A stretch of 64,000 nucleotides of DNA from Chitinophaga arvensicola (GCF_900110835.1 NZ_FOJG01000001.1:4123499-4187498); one strand, 5' to 3'; positions 16,717-25,631 are shown, counted from the first letter of the stretch. The notes: a model not told the origin generated them from the letters alone. Numbers and translations are program-made.

Positions 16717-19700
16717 TTAAAAATGCACAGGGCTTCTTTCCATTATTTCTTCCTGTTCCTCTTCCCTGCGTTCTTGCAGCGGGTGTCCGCTGATGCGTTC
16801 GTGTAATGCCTGGAATATGATAAAGAGTACGGGTATAACGAAGATGCCGAATACGGTTCCTATTAACATACCTCCCACAGCGGCTGTACCGATGGAGCGG
16901 TTGCTTAATGCGCCTACTCCGCTGGCCAGCATCAGAGGAATCAGCCCGAAAACGAATGCGAAGGAGGTCATGAGAATAGGACGTAACCTGGCCGCCGCTG
17001 CCGACACCGCCGAGCGCACAAGACTTAATCCGCTGTGCCTGCGTTGTACAGAAAATTCAACAATCAGGATAGCGTTTTTGGCAAGTAACCCGATCAGCAT
17101 AATAAGACTGATCTGGAGGAAGATATTATTATCTAATCCTGCTATGCGGGCAAAGAGAAACGCGCCGGCCAGTCCGATGGGCAAAGACAATAGTACCGCC
17201 AAAGGAAGTATATAGCTTTTGTACTGGGCACTCAGCAGGAAATAAACGAATATCAGGCAGAGACCGAAGATAATGAGGGTCTGATTGCCACTGTTGATCT
17301 CTTCCCTGGTCAATGCGCTGTAGTCGAAATCAATGCCTCTCGGTAATGTTTGCCTGGCTACGTCCTGGATGGCGCGGATCGCATCGCCCGAGCTGTAACC
17401 CGGATTGGGGGCTCCACTCACGGCGGCGGCAGTATAAAGATTGAAACGGTTGATAAATTCCGGACCACTGGTTCTTTCCAATGTAACAAAAGAAGAAACC
17501 GGCGCCATGTCGCCTTTATCGTTCCGGACATATATCTTTTCCAGGTCGGCTTCTTCTGCACGGTAATCCGGGGTTGATTGCAACATTACTTTATACTGTT
17601 TACCAAACCGGTTGAAATCAGAAGCGTATATACCTCCGAGATAGCCTTGCAATGTTCTTAAAAGGCTTCCCACATCTACACCCGCTTCTTTCGCCAGCGG
17701 CACATTCACTTTCACTTTGTATTGCGGCAGGTTGGTGTTATATGGTGTAGCCGCGTACATAATTTCAGGACGTTTTCTTAAACCATCCATAAACCGGTCA
17801 ACAGAGGAACCAAAATTCTCGTAGCTGCCACCTGCTTTATCCAGTAATTGTATTTCAAATCCTGAGTTATTGCCAAATCCCTGAAGGGTAGGGGCAGCGA
17901 AAAAGATGATGTCAGCTCCTTTTATCTGTCGTGTTTGTGCAAATAGTTGCCCTACCAGGCTATTGATATCCTGCCCTTTCTTCGTCCTTTCTTTCCAGGG
18001 TTTCAGGGCAATGAACAGGCAGCCGTAAGCGCCGCCGGTGCCACTGATCAGGTTCATACCCACCAGGCGGGAACTTACTTCTACTTCCGGTATGGCGCGA
18101 ACAATACTGTCTACCAGGTCGGTGATCTTCGTGGTTTGTTCCAGCGTAGAAGCGGGCGGTAAAATAATATCACCGTAAATAGCGCCTGAATCTTCGTTGG
18201 GAACAAAGCCGGTAGGAGTGGTTTTCAGGAAGAATACCAGCAATACGGCAAACCCGGCAATACCTGCTACGCTGATCCATTTACGCTTGACCAGGAATTT
18301 AATAGCGCGTATATACCTGTCCGTTATAGCGGTAAACGCGGTATTAAATGCCATGAAGAATCTTTGCAGCAGGTTCTTTTTATGAACGGTTTCTTCATGA
18401 TGAGGTTTCAGGAACAGGGCACAAAGCGCAGGACTTAAGGTCAGCGCATTTACCGCTGAAATAATAATGGCTACCGCCAGTGTAAGTCCGAATTGTTTGT
18501 AGAATACACCTGCAGAGCCTTGTATAAAGGTAACCGGTACAAACACGGCGGCCATAATCAGGGTGATGGATATAATAGCCGCACTGATTTCATGCATGGC
18601 ATGCAAAGTCGCTTTCCTGGCAGATCTGGCGCCCTGGTCTATTTTTGCGTGCACGGCTTCCACTACTACAATGGCATCATCTACCACAATCCCGATGGCC
18701 AGTACCAGCGCAAACAGGGTTAGCAGGTTGAGTGTAAAACCAAATATCTTCAGGAAGAAGAAAGTACCGATAATCGATACAGGTACTGCAATGGCGGGGA
18801 TTAAAGTAGACCGGAAGTCCTGCAGGAAGATGAATACAATGATGAATACCAGGATAAACGCTTCTATCAACGTTTGCACCAGTTTGGCGATAGAAGCATC
18901 GAGGAAACTGTTGACGTTATTAAACGTGGCCCATTTCACGCCAGCTGGAAAATTGACGGACGCTTTATTCAGCATCGCTTCCACTTTTTCGTTGATCTCA
19001 TGTGCATTTGCACCGGCAGATTGTATCACAGATCCTCCGGAAGAAGGGTGAGCATAGGCGGTCAGGTTCATGTTGTAATTGAATGCACCCATTTCTACCC
19101 TGGCTACATCTTTCAAACGCAGTATCTGGCCACTGTTGGTGGCCTTCAGCACGATGTCTTCAAATTGTTCAGGTGCTTCCAGGCGGCCGGTATATTTCAG
19201 TACATATTCAAATGTCTTTTTACTGTTTTCTCCCAGTTTGCCCGGAGCGGCTTCAATGTTTTGCTCCGACAGGGCTTTCACAACATCGTCCGGCATCAGT
19301 CCATAAGCGGCCATTACATCGGGTTTCAGCCAGATGCGCATGGAATAGGTCTGGTCGCTCCAGATCTCAAAATCCGCTACACCAGGGATACGTTTGAGTT
19401 CCGGGATGATATTGATGCGCATGTAGTTGTCCAGGAAGCTGATATCATACGAATTACTTTCACTGTAAAGGAAGAATCCGAAGATCTGCGCATTGATTTT
19501 TTTGGTGGTAGTGATACCTGTTTTCAATACTTCCGGCGGCATTACGCCTGTGGCTTTTGCCACGCGGTTTTGTACGTTGATGGCGGCCAGGTCCGGATCG
19601 GTACCCTGCTCGAAGTTGACCGTAATAACGGCGGTGCCGTCGTTACTGGCTTTGGAGGTCATATAAGTCATATGCTCCACACCGTTGATCTGTTCTTCAA

Positions 19701-19893
19701 GTGGAATGATCACGCTTTTCATAACCACATCGGCGTTGGCGCCCTGGTAGGCTGCCGAAACCTGGACCGTAGGCGGCGCTATTTCCGGGTATTGTGAAAT
19801 GGGTAGTGTGGTAAGTCCCAGAATTCCCAATATGACGATGATGATGGAGATAACGGTAGAAAGTACCGGGTTATCTACAAATTTCTTTAACAT
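16717..19893 (-). CDS. RND efflux transporter, HAE1/AcrB type
   Basis: A 1058-residue inner-membrane proton-driven pump. The first helix and porter start are typical ('PVLSTVISIIIVILGILGLT', then 'LPISQYPEIAPPTVQV'). The proton-relay Asp pair lies in TM4 ('LAIGIVVDDAIVVVEAVH'), and the TM10-11 region has the conserved 'GLLAKNAILIVEF'. Two large periplasmic loops give the usual internal repeat. HAE1 pumps export hydrophobic and amphiphilic drugs, dyes, bile salts or lipids; specificity cannot be read here. The short C-terminal tail is Glu-rich. It stands between the fusion protein (82-base gap) and the outer-membrane factor. Confidence 0.96.
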   Translation of the reverse strand: MLKKFVDNPVLSTVISIIIVILGILGLTTLPISQYPEIAPPTVQVSAAYQGANADVVMKSVIIPLEEQINGVEHMTYMTSKASNDGTAVITVNFEQGTDPDLAAINVQNRVAKATGVMPPEVLKTGITTTKKINAQIFGFFLYSESNSYDISFLDNYMRINIIPELKRIPGVADFEIWSDQTYSMRIWLKPDVMAAYGLMPDDVVKALSEQNIEAAPGKLGENSKKTFEYVLKYTGRLEAPEQFEDIVLKATNSGQILRLKDVARVEMGAFNYNMNLTAYAHPSSGGSVIQSAGANAHEINEKVEAMLNKASVNFPAGVKWATFNNVNSFLDASIAKLVQTLIEAFILVFIIVFIFLQDFRSTLIPAIAVPVSIIGTFFFLKIFGFTLNLLTLFALVLAIGIVVDDAIVVVEAVHAKIDQGARSARKATLHAMHEISAAIISITLIMAAVFVPVTFIQGSAGVFYKQFGLTLAVAIIISAVNALTLSPALCALFLKPHHEETVHKKNLLQRFFMAFNTAFTAITDRYIRAIKFLVKRKWISVAGIAGFAVLLVFFLKTTPTGFVPNEDSGAIYGDIILPPASTLEQTTKITDLVDSIVRAIPEVEVSSRLVGMNLISGTGGAYGCLFIALKPWKERTKKGQDINSLVGQLFAQTRQIKGADIIFFAAPTLQGFGNNSGFEIQLLDKAGGSYENFGSSVDRFMDGLRKRPEIMYAATPYNTNLPQYKVKVNVPLAKEAGVDVGSLLRTLQGYLGGIYASDFNRFGKQYKVMLQSTPDYRAEEADLEKIYVRNDKGDMAPVSSFVTLERTSGPEFINRFNLYTAAAVSGAPNPGYSSGDAIRAIQDVARQTLPRGIDFDYSALTREEINSGNQTLIIFGLCLIFVYFLLSAQYKSYILPLAVLLSLPIGLAGAFLFARIAGLDNNIFLQISLIMLIGLLAKNAILIVEFSVQRRHSGLSLVRSAVSAAAARLRPILMTSFAFVFGLIPLMLASGVGALSNRSIGTAAVGGMLIGTVFGIFVIPVLFIIFQALHERISGHPLQERREEEQEEIMERSPVHF

Positions 19894-19975
19894 AATTCTC
19901 TATTTTCCGGGTAAAGCAGTAGCTAAGGCATGCCTTGTGAGAGGCATTGCCTGAGCTGAATGGACTGCCGTTAAA

Positions 19976-21133
19976 TTATCGTGCAGCCGTTGCTGTTACG
20001 GTACTTTTGGGTTTGATTTTATCGCCGTCTTTTATCGTTCCCACATCTTGGGAAACGATGCGGTCGCCGCGTTGCAGCCCGCTTTTTACGATAAAGGCAT
20101 CACCTGCCGGGAGGGCGTTTACTTTAATCTCAACGGATTGTGCAGTGCCTGTGCTGTCGATCTTCACCACAAATTTTTTGCCCTGTACTTCGTAGGTTGC
20201 TTTGGCGGGTACAATCAGCGCATTTTTTACCGGTTGGGAAATGCGGATGGTGGCGCTGCTTCCGCTGCGTATAATGCCTGATTTATTGGAGAACAGGGCC
20301 CGCATGCTGATAGCACCTGTGGCGGAATTGATTTGTCCTCCTGTTGTTTCAATGGAACCTTGCTCCGGGTAAATACTGCCATTGGCCAGTACCAGCTGAA
20401 CAGGTGGTAATTGTTTCAGTGCATCTTCGGAACCACTATGCCCCGTATTATCTATCAGGTCGAGCAACTGCTTTTCCGAAAAGGAAAAGTATACGTGCAC
20501 GTTAGAAATATCGGATAATACGGTAAGTGGTTGTTCCGCTGTGCTGCCCACCAGGCTTCCCTTTTTGTAAGGAAGGATGCCTATTACGCCGGCAGCCGGA
20601 CTATATATAGTGGTATAACCAAGATTGGTACTTGCGTTCCTGAGTGCGGCCCTGGCCTGCGCCAGTTCTGCCTGCCGGGCATCCAGTTCCAGGTGAGCCG
20701 TTTGCAGATCGAATTCACTGATAATTTCTTTCTTCACCAGTGGCTCGGTTTTCAGTACTTTCATTTGTGCAGTGTTTACAGCCGCTTCTGCTCTTTTGAT
20801 GGATGCCTGTGCAGTAACCACTTCCTGTTCATACACCGGGTTACTGATACGGAAAAGTAGCTGTCCCTTTTTCACCTTTGCACCTTCGTCTACCAGGATA
20901 TCGGATATATAGCCGTCTATTTTAGGTCTGATGTCTACGTTCTGTTGCCCGCGTACAGTGGCCGGGTAATCGAAATACAATTCAGCATCTTTTGGAGCGA
21001 TTGTAATAACAGGAAATTCCTGCGGCGCAGATGGGCCTTCCGTGTGTAGGTTGCTTTGACCGCAACCTACCAGCATCGACAGCAGGATCGCTGTCATGCC
21101 GGTATAAGCTGCGTATTTTATAGGTTGAATCAT
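19976..21133 (-). CDS. RND efflux periplasmic adaptor (membrane fusion lipoprotein)
   Basis: A 385-residue lipoprotein with lipobox ending at C24 (LLSMLVGC). The HlyD/AcrA layout is clear: lipoyl half-motif 'VDIRPKIDGYISDILVDEGA', a helical hairpin ('QASIKRAEAAVNTAQMKVLK' to 'LDARQAELAQARAALRNAST'), the second lipoyl half ('IYSPAAGVIGILPYKKGSLV'), then beta-barrel and membrane-proximal domains. The ATG at 21133 overlaps the TGA of the dismutase gene as ATGA, so the two are translationally coupled. An in-frame extension to 21244 lies wholly inside the dismutase gene and lacks family features. Confidence 0.93.
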   Translation of the reverse strand: MIQPIKYAAYTGMTAILLSMLVGCGQSNLHTEGPSAPQEFPVITIAPKDAELYFDYPATVRGQQNVDIRPKIDGYISDILVDEGAKVKKGQLLFRISNPVYEQEVVTAQASIKRAEAAVNTAQMKVLKTEPLVKKEIISEFDLQTAHLELDARQAELAQARAALRNASTNLGYTTIYSPAAGVIGILPYKKGSLVGSTAEQPLTVLSDISNVHVYFSFSEKQLLDLIDNTGHSGSEDALKQLPPVQLVLANGSIYPEQGSIETTGGQINSATGAISMRALFSNKSGIIRSGSSATIRISQPVKNALIVPAKATYEVQGKKFVVKIDSTGTAQSVEIKVNALPAGDAFIVKSGLQRGDRIVSQDVGTIKDGDKIKPKSTVTATAAR

Positions 21134-21738
21134 TTGTTGGTGGTATATAATTGAGAAGCTTGTTTCCAGTTGAGCAGGTTCCAGTAAGCGCCCAGGTAAT
21201 CGGCGCGTTTGTTCTGGTATTTGAGATAATAAGCGTGTTCCCATACATCTACACCGATAACAGGAATACCTTTTACCTCTGCAATATCCATCAGTGGATT
21301 ATCCTGGTTGGGGGTAGAAGTGATTTGCAGGGTACCTTCCTGGTTCAATATAAGCCATGCCCATCCGGAGCCGAAGCGGGAGATGGCTGCTGCGTTGAAT
21401 TGTGCCTGGAACTGATCAAAAGAGCCAAACGTGGCATCGATCGTGTCCGCCAATGCTCCTTCAGGAGCGCCTCCGCCGGCAGGAGAAAGACTTTCCCAGA
21501 AGAAACTATGGTTCCAATGCCCTCCTGCGTTATTTCTAACGGGTGTGCTGATGGCGCCTGCGTGGGCCACCAGTTCGACCAGCGTTTTGTTTTCGTGCGG
21601 AGTGCCTGCAATGGCTTTATTGAGATTATCTACATACGCCTGGTGATGTTTTCCATGATGTATTTCCATGGTTAAGGTATCTATATATGGTTCCAATGCA
21701 CTGTGCTCATATGGAAGAGATGGAAGTTGAAATGCCAT
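21130..21738 (-). CDS. Fe/Mn superoxide dismutase
   Basis: A 202-residue dismutase converting superoxide to oxygen and hydrogen peroxide. The four metal ligands are H27 ('TMEIHHGKHHQAY'), H77 ('GGHWNHSFFW'), D164 and H168 ('GVDVWEHAYY'). No signal peptide is seen, so it acts in the cytoplasm. Sequence alone does not settle Fe or Mn. The gene begins an operon: its TGA overlaps the start of the efflux adaptor gene by four bases. A -7 promoter element lies at 21787-21794, and the divergent cysteine-rich regulator at 22040 is the likely controller. Confidence 0.96.
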   Translation of the reverse strand: MAFQLPSLPYEHSALEPYIDTLTMEIHHGKHHQAYVDNLNKAIAGTPHENKTLVELVAHAGAISTPVRNNAGGHWNHSFFWESLSPAGGGAPEGALADTIDATFGSFDQFQAQFNAAAISRFGSGWAWLILNQEGTLQITSTPNQDNPLMDIAEVKGIPVIGVDVWEHAYYLKYQNKRADYLGAYWNLLNWKQASQLYTTNK

Positions 21739-21786
21739 GATATTAGTTATTAGGATGAGAAATCTGTTTACGCCTCAAAAGTAGAA

Positions 21787-21794
21787 CAAAAATA
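21787..21794 (-). promoter_or_regulatory. -7 promoter element for the dismutase-efflux operon
   Basis: Read on the minus strand this is TATTTTTG, matching TAnnTTTG, 48 bases upstream of the dismutase ATG. The stretch to about 21900 is AT-rich; no consensus -33 element at the expected distance was found. Confidence 0.4.
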
Positions 21795-22013
21795 TTAAAC
21801 CAAATAAACACTGTGTAAAATATGTTAAATATTGATAGGGCTATAGGAATTATTTATAGAGGTAATTATTATTATAAAGTATTGATTTTTAGTTATTTAA
21901 AATGTGTTTTAGATATCGTGGCTACCATCTGACCGTATTCAAAAAACGTAATACAGGGTTGTAAAAGCATATTTCAGTGGGCATTATGCCTATTAAACCA
22001 AATATTCTTTTTG

Positions 22014-22021
22014 TATATTTG
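22014..22021 (+). promoter_or_regulatory. -7 promoter element for the cysteine-rich regulator
   Basis: TATATTTG is a full match to TAnnTTTG, 18 bases before the ATG at 22040. It lies inside the upstream in-frame extension that would start at 21977, and so argues for the shorter protein. Confidence 0.5.
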
Positions 22022-22039
22022 CGTTTAATATTTTTAGCT

Positions 22040-22654
22040 ATGATGGGAGAAAATGAAAAGGCTTTACTCATCCTGAAGAGAAATGGTCCTATGCCACTCA
22101 TTGCATTGGCAAAGGAACTAGGACTGTCTACCGAAGGGGCGCGCTTTCATCTGATAAAGCTGGCCAATGAAGGTCTTGTGGTAGCATCAACAGAAGTGAA
22201 AGGTCGCGGGCGTCCGCAACAGGTATGGGCATTGGCACCCGCCGGACATTCCCGTTTTCCGGATGCACATGCGGAAATATCTGTGAAGTTGATCAATAAA
22301 GTAAGAACACTGTTTGGCGAAGAAGGATTAAAATCTGTGATAGCCGCAAATGCAGAAGAGAGCAAAGAACGTTATTTAAAAAACATAGGCGACGACAACG
22401 AATTGGAATCACGCGTAAGAAAGTTGGCCGCATTGCGTGACCAGGAGGGATACATGGCCCGTTACGAGAAAGCAGGAGAAAGTTATCTGCTGATTGAAGA
22501 TCATTGTCCCATTTGTACTGCCGCTACTGCCTGTCAGGGTTTCTGTAAAGCTGAACTGAATATTTTCAGGGAAGTGCTGGATGCTAAAGTAAACCGGGTA
22601 GAACACGTGCTGAACGATGGAAGACGTTGCACTTATAAAGTTGAACCCAAATAA
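22040..22654 (+). CDS. winged-helix regulator with C-terminal cysteine cluster (COG2345/SufR-like)
   Basis: A 204-residue transcription factor. The N-terminal winged helix-turn-helix is 'LIALAKELGLSTEGARFHLI', with the wing at 'EVKGRGRPQQVWAL'. The C-terminal domain carries a cysteine cluster, 'EDHCPICTAATACQGFCKAE', with spacing CX2C-X5-C-X3-C, plus a later Cys in 'GRRCTYKV'. Relatives such as SufR hold an iron-sulfur cluster and sense iron or oxidative stress; cluster binding here is inferred. It is divergent from the superoxide dismutase-efflux operon, its most likely target. The ATG at 22040 (or 22043) fits the promoter position. Confidence 0.82.
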   Translation: MMGENEKALLILKRNGPMPLIALAKELGLSTEGARFHLIKLANEGLVVASTEVKGRGRPQQVWALAPAGHSRFPDAHAEISVKLINKVRTLFGEEGLKSVIAANAEESKERYLKNIGDDNELESRVRKLAALRDQEGYMARYEKAGESYLLIEDHCPICTAATACQGFCKAELNIFREVLDAKVNRVEHVLNDGRRCTYKVEPK

Positions 22655-22793
22655 AAGTAACTGATCATTGTTTGCACTTCCCATTCCCCAAATTTTCCTT
22701 TTTAAATAAATCCCGCTCATTACCATCAAACCTTGGAATGTTATATTAGCAAGTGTTTCGGAATGAAAGAACATCGTTTTTTTGCTCATTAAA

Positions 22794-22824
22794 AGCGGGC
22801 ATCTCTTTTAATGAGATACCCGCT
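22794..22824 (-). terminator. intrinsic terminator of the esterase gene
   Basis: A 12-base stem (AGCGGGCATCTC with GAGATACCCGCT, one mismatch) lies 20 bases past the stop of the esterase gene. On the minus strand it is followed by TTTTAATGAG and then an A-run, a modest U-tract. Confidence 0.65.
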
Positions 22825-22844
22825 GTTGTCAATACAAATATTTT

Positions 22845-24194
22845 TTACTGCACTTTTATGGAAGACACCTGGTCGTTGGCATTGGGGCTCAATGTAGTAA
22901 AATTGGGCGTGTCGCTGGTTCTGGTCCATGAGGTGCCGCTGAAATTATCATCTGCATACATAATCAAAGTACGGCCTGCGGGTACTTTTACAGAGGAAGC
23001 CCAGTCATTCGGAATGCCTTTGGCCGCCATCTGGGACAGGGTGTAATTGCCTACTGGTATCGGCTGACTGGCAGCACCGCCATAGTTCACATCCTGGTAA
23101 AAGGTTACCGCACTTGCCGGTACACCGGTGAGATAGGGTTCTAAGATTGGTTTCAACAGATTGGCGGCTTTAATATTGCCGCTTACACTTGGATGAAGGC
23201 CATCGGTATAATCAGCGTTGGTCATCCAGCCGTCCGTGTTGATATAATGCAGTTTGTTGTCGCCGGCCGCAATCCTGGCATTGACTGCCGCAAGGGTGGG
23301 TGTTGTTTTTACATTGATAAAGGTTCTCATGACAAAGATCTCTGCATTGGGAAATTTGTTCCGGATGTTAGCCAGAAATGCGATGTAAGAACTCTGGAAC
23401 TGTGCGTCTGGTACCTGTTTGCCGTTATCATTGGTCCCCAGGTTGATGACAATGATCTTGGGCGTATACCTGGTAAAATCCCAGTCCGGTGAATTTGCCT
23501 GTGAGGAATTCCGCTGTTTGAAATACTGCACTTCCATACTTCCTTCATTTGCATAACCACTTACCAGTGTAATGCCGGGGTAGGCAATCTGTGTATGTTC
23601 AGTACCTAACAGCTCAGAACATACCCACGGATATCCGGAAACGTTAGCCTGCGCATCGGTGTAACCGGCGGTGATAGAGTCGCCTATCCATTCAATCAGG
23701 TCCGTAGCTGCTGAAGGAGCGCTGGTGGTGGCGCCCGCATCCAGGATAAAGCCCTGGAAGTTGAATAGATAGTCATAGTCCTTGCCCTGTGCTACACTGA
23801 TAGTGTGAGTGCCGGACGATAAGGGCGTAGGCGTGAGGTTAATTGTTCCGCTTGCATTCAGATAGCTTACCCATGGGCCGTTATCAATTTTAGCAAAATA
23901 ATGGGTAGGGTGCCCCACCTTCATCTTTATGGTGGTGCCGGTAAATTTTACGCGGAGATAGCCACCACCCCAATAGTTCGTATACTGACTCGTATCGCCA
24001 AAGTTCCACCGGCCGAAGTATTTGATATTGGGGTCGCCCGGTGCGCCAGGAATAGCAGTGAGATTCAAGGTAGCGGTTGAAAGGGCTTTGTCGGCCGCTA
24101 AAGGCGAAATGTCTTCTTTCAGACGTGCTTTGGTACAGGAGGCCAACAAACATGCGGCTGCCAATAACGCAAAGAGATAATTGCTTGTCTTCAT
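22845..24194 (-). CDS. SGNH/GDSL esterase lipoprotein with C-terminal betagamma-crystallin domain
   Basis: A 449-residue lipoprotein (lipobox ending C20, CLLASC). Residues about 57-155 form a beta-sandwich like the N-terminal domain of carbohydrate esterase family 2. The SGNH hydrolase follows, with the catalytic Ser at S173 ('IGDSITAGYTD'), N255 in 'LGTNDNG', and the D331/H334 pair in 'DGLHPS'; it should deacylate a glycan or similar ester. Residues about 365-449 look like a betagamma-crystallin domain with two greek-key motifs, each with the Ca2+-binding pattern N/D-N/D-x-x-S/T-S: NDWASS at 396-401 and NDQVSS at 440-445. Exported, probably to the cell surface. Monocistronic by its position. 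Confidence 0.85.
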   Translation of the reverse strand: MKTSNYLFALLAAACLLASCTKARLKEDISPLAADKALSTATLNLTAIPGAPGDPNIKYFGRWNFGDTSQYTNYWGGGYLRVKFTGTTIKMKVGHPTHYFAKIDNGPWVSYLNASGTINLTPTPLSSGTHTISVAQGKDYDYLFNFQGFILDAGATTSAPSAATDLIEWIGDSITAGYTDAQANVSGYPWVCSELLGTEHTQIAYPGITLVSGYANEGSMEVQYFKQRNSSQANSPDWDFTRYTPKIIVINLGTNDNGKQVPDAQFQSSYIAFLANIRNKFPNAEIFVMRTFINVKTTPTLAAVNARIAAGDNKLHYINTDGWMTNADYTDGLHPSVSGNIKAANLLKPILEPYLTGVPASAVTFYQDVNYGGAASQPIPVGNYTLSQMAAKGIPNDWASSVKVPAGRTLIMYADDNFSGTSWTRTSDTPNFTTLSPNANDQVSSIKVQ

Positions 24195-24498
24195 AACATG
24201 GAAATTTAAGGGTGGAAAAGGGTTTTTCTTACAGGGCTTTTAAGCAAAGCCTGCATTGATAATGCAAATAAAAGAGGGGAGAATTAATAAAACTATTAAT
24301 AAAGGATTAATACGCAGGGGAAAGAAGCATTTTCTTTACACATGCCCGTGCAGGAAAGGAAGTTCTTTGGTTGCTGACATTCCTGGAATGAGCTACAAGA
24401 TAATTTAGTAGCAAAGCTGTTGACGTTGGCAGGTACAAAATTGACGGCAGTGAATGCCTGGAGGGAGCGGGGAAAATGCGGCTGATGATTACAGGAAG

Positions 24499-24528
24499 TT
24501 GCTTGTATCATTTTTTTTCCTATGTTTG
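24499..24528 (+). promoter_or_regulatory. complete Bacteroidota promoter (-33 TTG, 19-base spacer, -7 TATGTTTG)
   Basis: TTG at 24499-24501 and TATGTTTG at 24521-24528 are separated by exactly 19 bases, the optimum spacing for the Bacteroidota primary sigma factor. No protein gene starts soon downstream; the next gene begins at 24862, beyond a terminator. Confidence 0.55.
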
Positions 24529-24534
24529 TCACAG

Positions 24535-24769
24535 CAAATCATGTAGGCTGTTACCTATAAAGATGGCCGTTGCTTTAAAAAGCGCTCAGCTACCTGTCAT
24601 GTGAAGCAGATAGCCAACTCACCATATTCCTTTTACTAATACTATTTTACTATAGACTGTCAGGGTGATTTTCCTGGCCAGGCTCAGTTTGGGCAGTGGA
24701 TAATGGTAATTAAGATTTTCTCATAAGCAAACATTCAACCGGCGGGGGCTGTCCAGCCCCTACTTTTTT
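24535..24769 (+). ncRNA. possible small non-coding RNA of about 235 nt
   Basis: Bounded by a promoter with consensus spacing and an intrinsic terminator. The interval contains no frame longer than 13 codons (ATG at 24563). I do not recognise it as a known RNA family such as tmRNA, RNase P or 6S. The ends are estimated, the start from about 7 bases after the -7 box and the end from the T-run. Inference only. Confidence 0.35.
24745..24769 (+). terminator. intrinsic terminator not assigned to a protein gene
   Basis: GGGGCTG (24745-24751) and CAGCCCC (24754-24760) form a 7-base GC-rich stem with a 2-base loop, followed by TACTTTTTT. No plus-strand protein gene precedes it for over 2 kb, so it most likely ends a small RNA. 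Confidence 0.6.
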
Positions 24770-24861
24770 ATCTGATTTCTTTTAAGGTGTGGAAGCAGCT
24801 CATTATGTTTAATGGTGAAGGGGGATTTTGTATTTTCGTTATCAGCAACGGCTATTAAAAT

Positions 24862-25524
24862 ATGAAGATTACAAACGCGGAATATGAGCAGACGATAGCA
24901 AACGGGGTTCCGAAAATCCTGGATGAAAATATGTTATTCTGGCATATGTGGAACATCACCTACATATATGATATCCTGGAGAAAAACCAGGAAGGCTATG
25001 AAGCGTATGTGGAGCTGCTGCGGCCAATCTGGAACTTTTGCTGGGATGCAGTAGCAGCAAAAAAAATCAACCAGGAACTATTTGAAAAAGTATTTGGAGA
25101 GGTATATCCGTTTGAGATAAATGAAGAGGGTGAAATCGAAGATCCGAAGAATATTATTCAGGAAACATATGATGAGTTGAGAGATGACCATCTTCCGGAG
25201 TATTGTATCTCTAATTTGATTGGGGCGTTCAGTACAGTATATGATTACATAGGCACCGGGGAACACACCATTTACGATTCCCGGGCAGGTAGTAGAACAA
25301 TAGGTATGATTTTCCAGATAATTGCTTCTAATGGACTGGGAGTTTCTTTTGATGCACAGAATATTTCACTGCCTATTTTACAGGACGAATTTCAGGCACA
25401 GGAAAAGCTGCTGCTGGATCTGATGCAGCCCAATCGTTACACCATTGACCAGAAGTACATTTATCGGAATGCAGACGCGATGAATTCCCTGCGATATATA
25501 CCGCAGGAAGAGGATGAAGTATAG
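24862..25524 (+). CDS. uncharacterised acidic helical protein
   Basis: A 220-residue soluble protein that I do not recognise. It is rich in Asp/Glu (for example 'FEINEEGEIEDPKN' and a terminal 'PQEEDEV'), mostly predicted helix, with no signal peptide or membrane segment, and aromatic-rich helices such as 'NMLFWHMWNITYIYDILEKN'. Acidic all-helical proteins of this size include many contact-dependent or polymorphic-toxin immunity proteins, but no toxin gene lies beside it. The downstream DUF1826-like gene starts 107 bases later on the same strand, so they may be co-transcribed. Coding is credible from length and regular composition; function is unknown. Confidence 0.65.
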   Translation: MKITNAEYEQTIANGVPKILDENMLFWHMWNITYIYDILEKNQEGYEAYVELLRPIWNFCWDAVAAKKINQELFEKVFGEVYPFEINEEGEIEDPKNIIQETYDELRDDHLPEYCISNLIGAFSTVYDYIGTGEHTIYDSRAGSRTIGMIFQIIASNGLGVSFDAQNISLPILQDEFQAQEKLLLDLMQPNRYTIDQKYIYRNADAMNSLRYIPQEEDEV

Positions 25525-25631
25525 AAAGATGGGCCATAATAATTATCATTGGCTACCTTTGATAAACGCGATCCGGCGGAGACTTGCCATATTTCCGTAC
25601 TTCGTTGTCAAAAGATTTGATATTAATTATT

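Larger units (their letters stand above)
24195..24861. other. 667-base gene-poor stretch holding a possible small RNA
   Basis: No convincing protein gene is seen. On the plus strand a well-formed Bacteroidota promoter (24499-24528) and an intrinsic terminator (24745-24769) enclose about 235 bases. On the minus strand a 71-codon frame (24296-24511) encodes a peptide with six or more cysteines but no recognisable family, and it overlaps that promoter. Bases 24195-24295 are an AT-rich leader of the esterase gene. Confidence 0.5.

Noticed and set aside
18874..19797. Long plus-strand frame of 307 codons inside the RND pump gene
   Set aside because: A shadow of the transporter gene; composition rich in Phe, His and Cys and no family features.
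21134..21244. N-terminal extension of the efflux adaptor
   Set aside because: It lies entirely inside the dismutase gene; the ATG at 21133 gives a perfect lipoprotein signal.
24296..24511. Minus-strand 71-codon frame encoding a cysteine-rich peptide
   Set aside because: Six or more cysteines are notable, but there is no promoter, family, processing enzyme or transporter gene nearby, third-position composition is not distinctive, and it overlaps a good plus-strand promoter.
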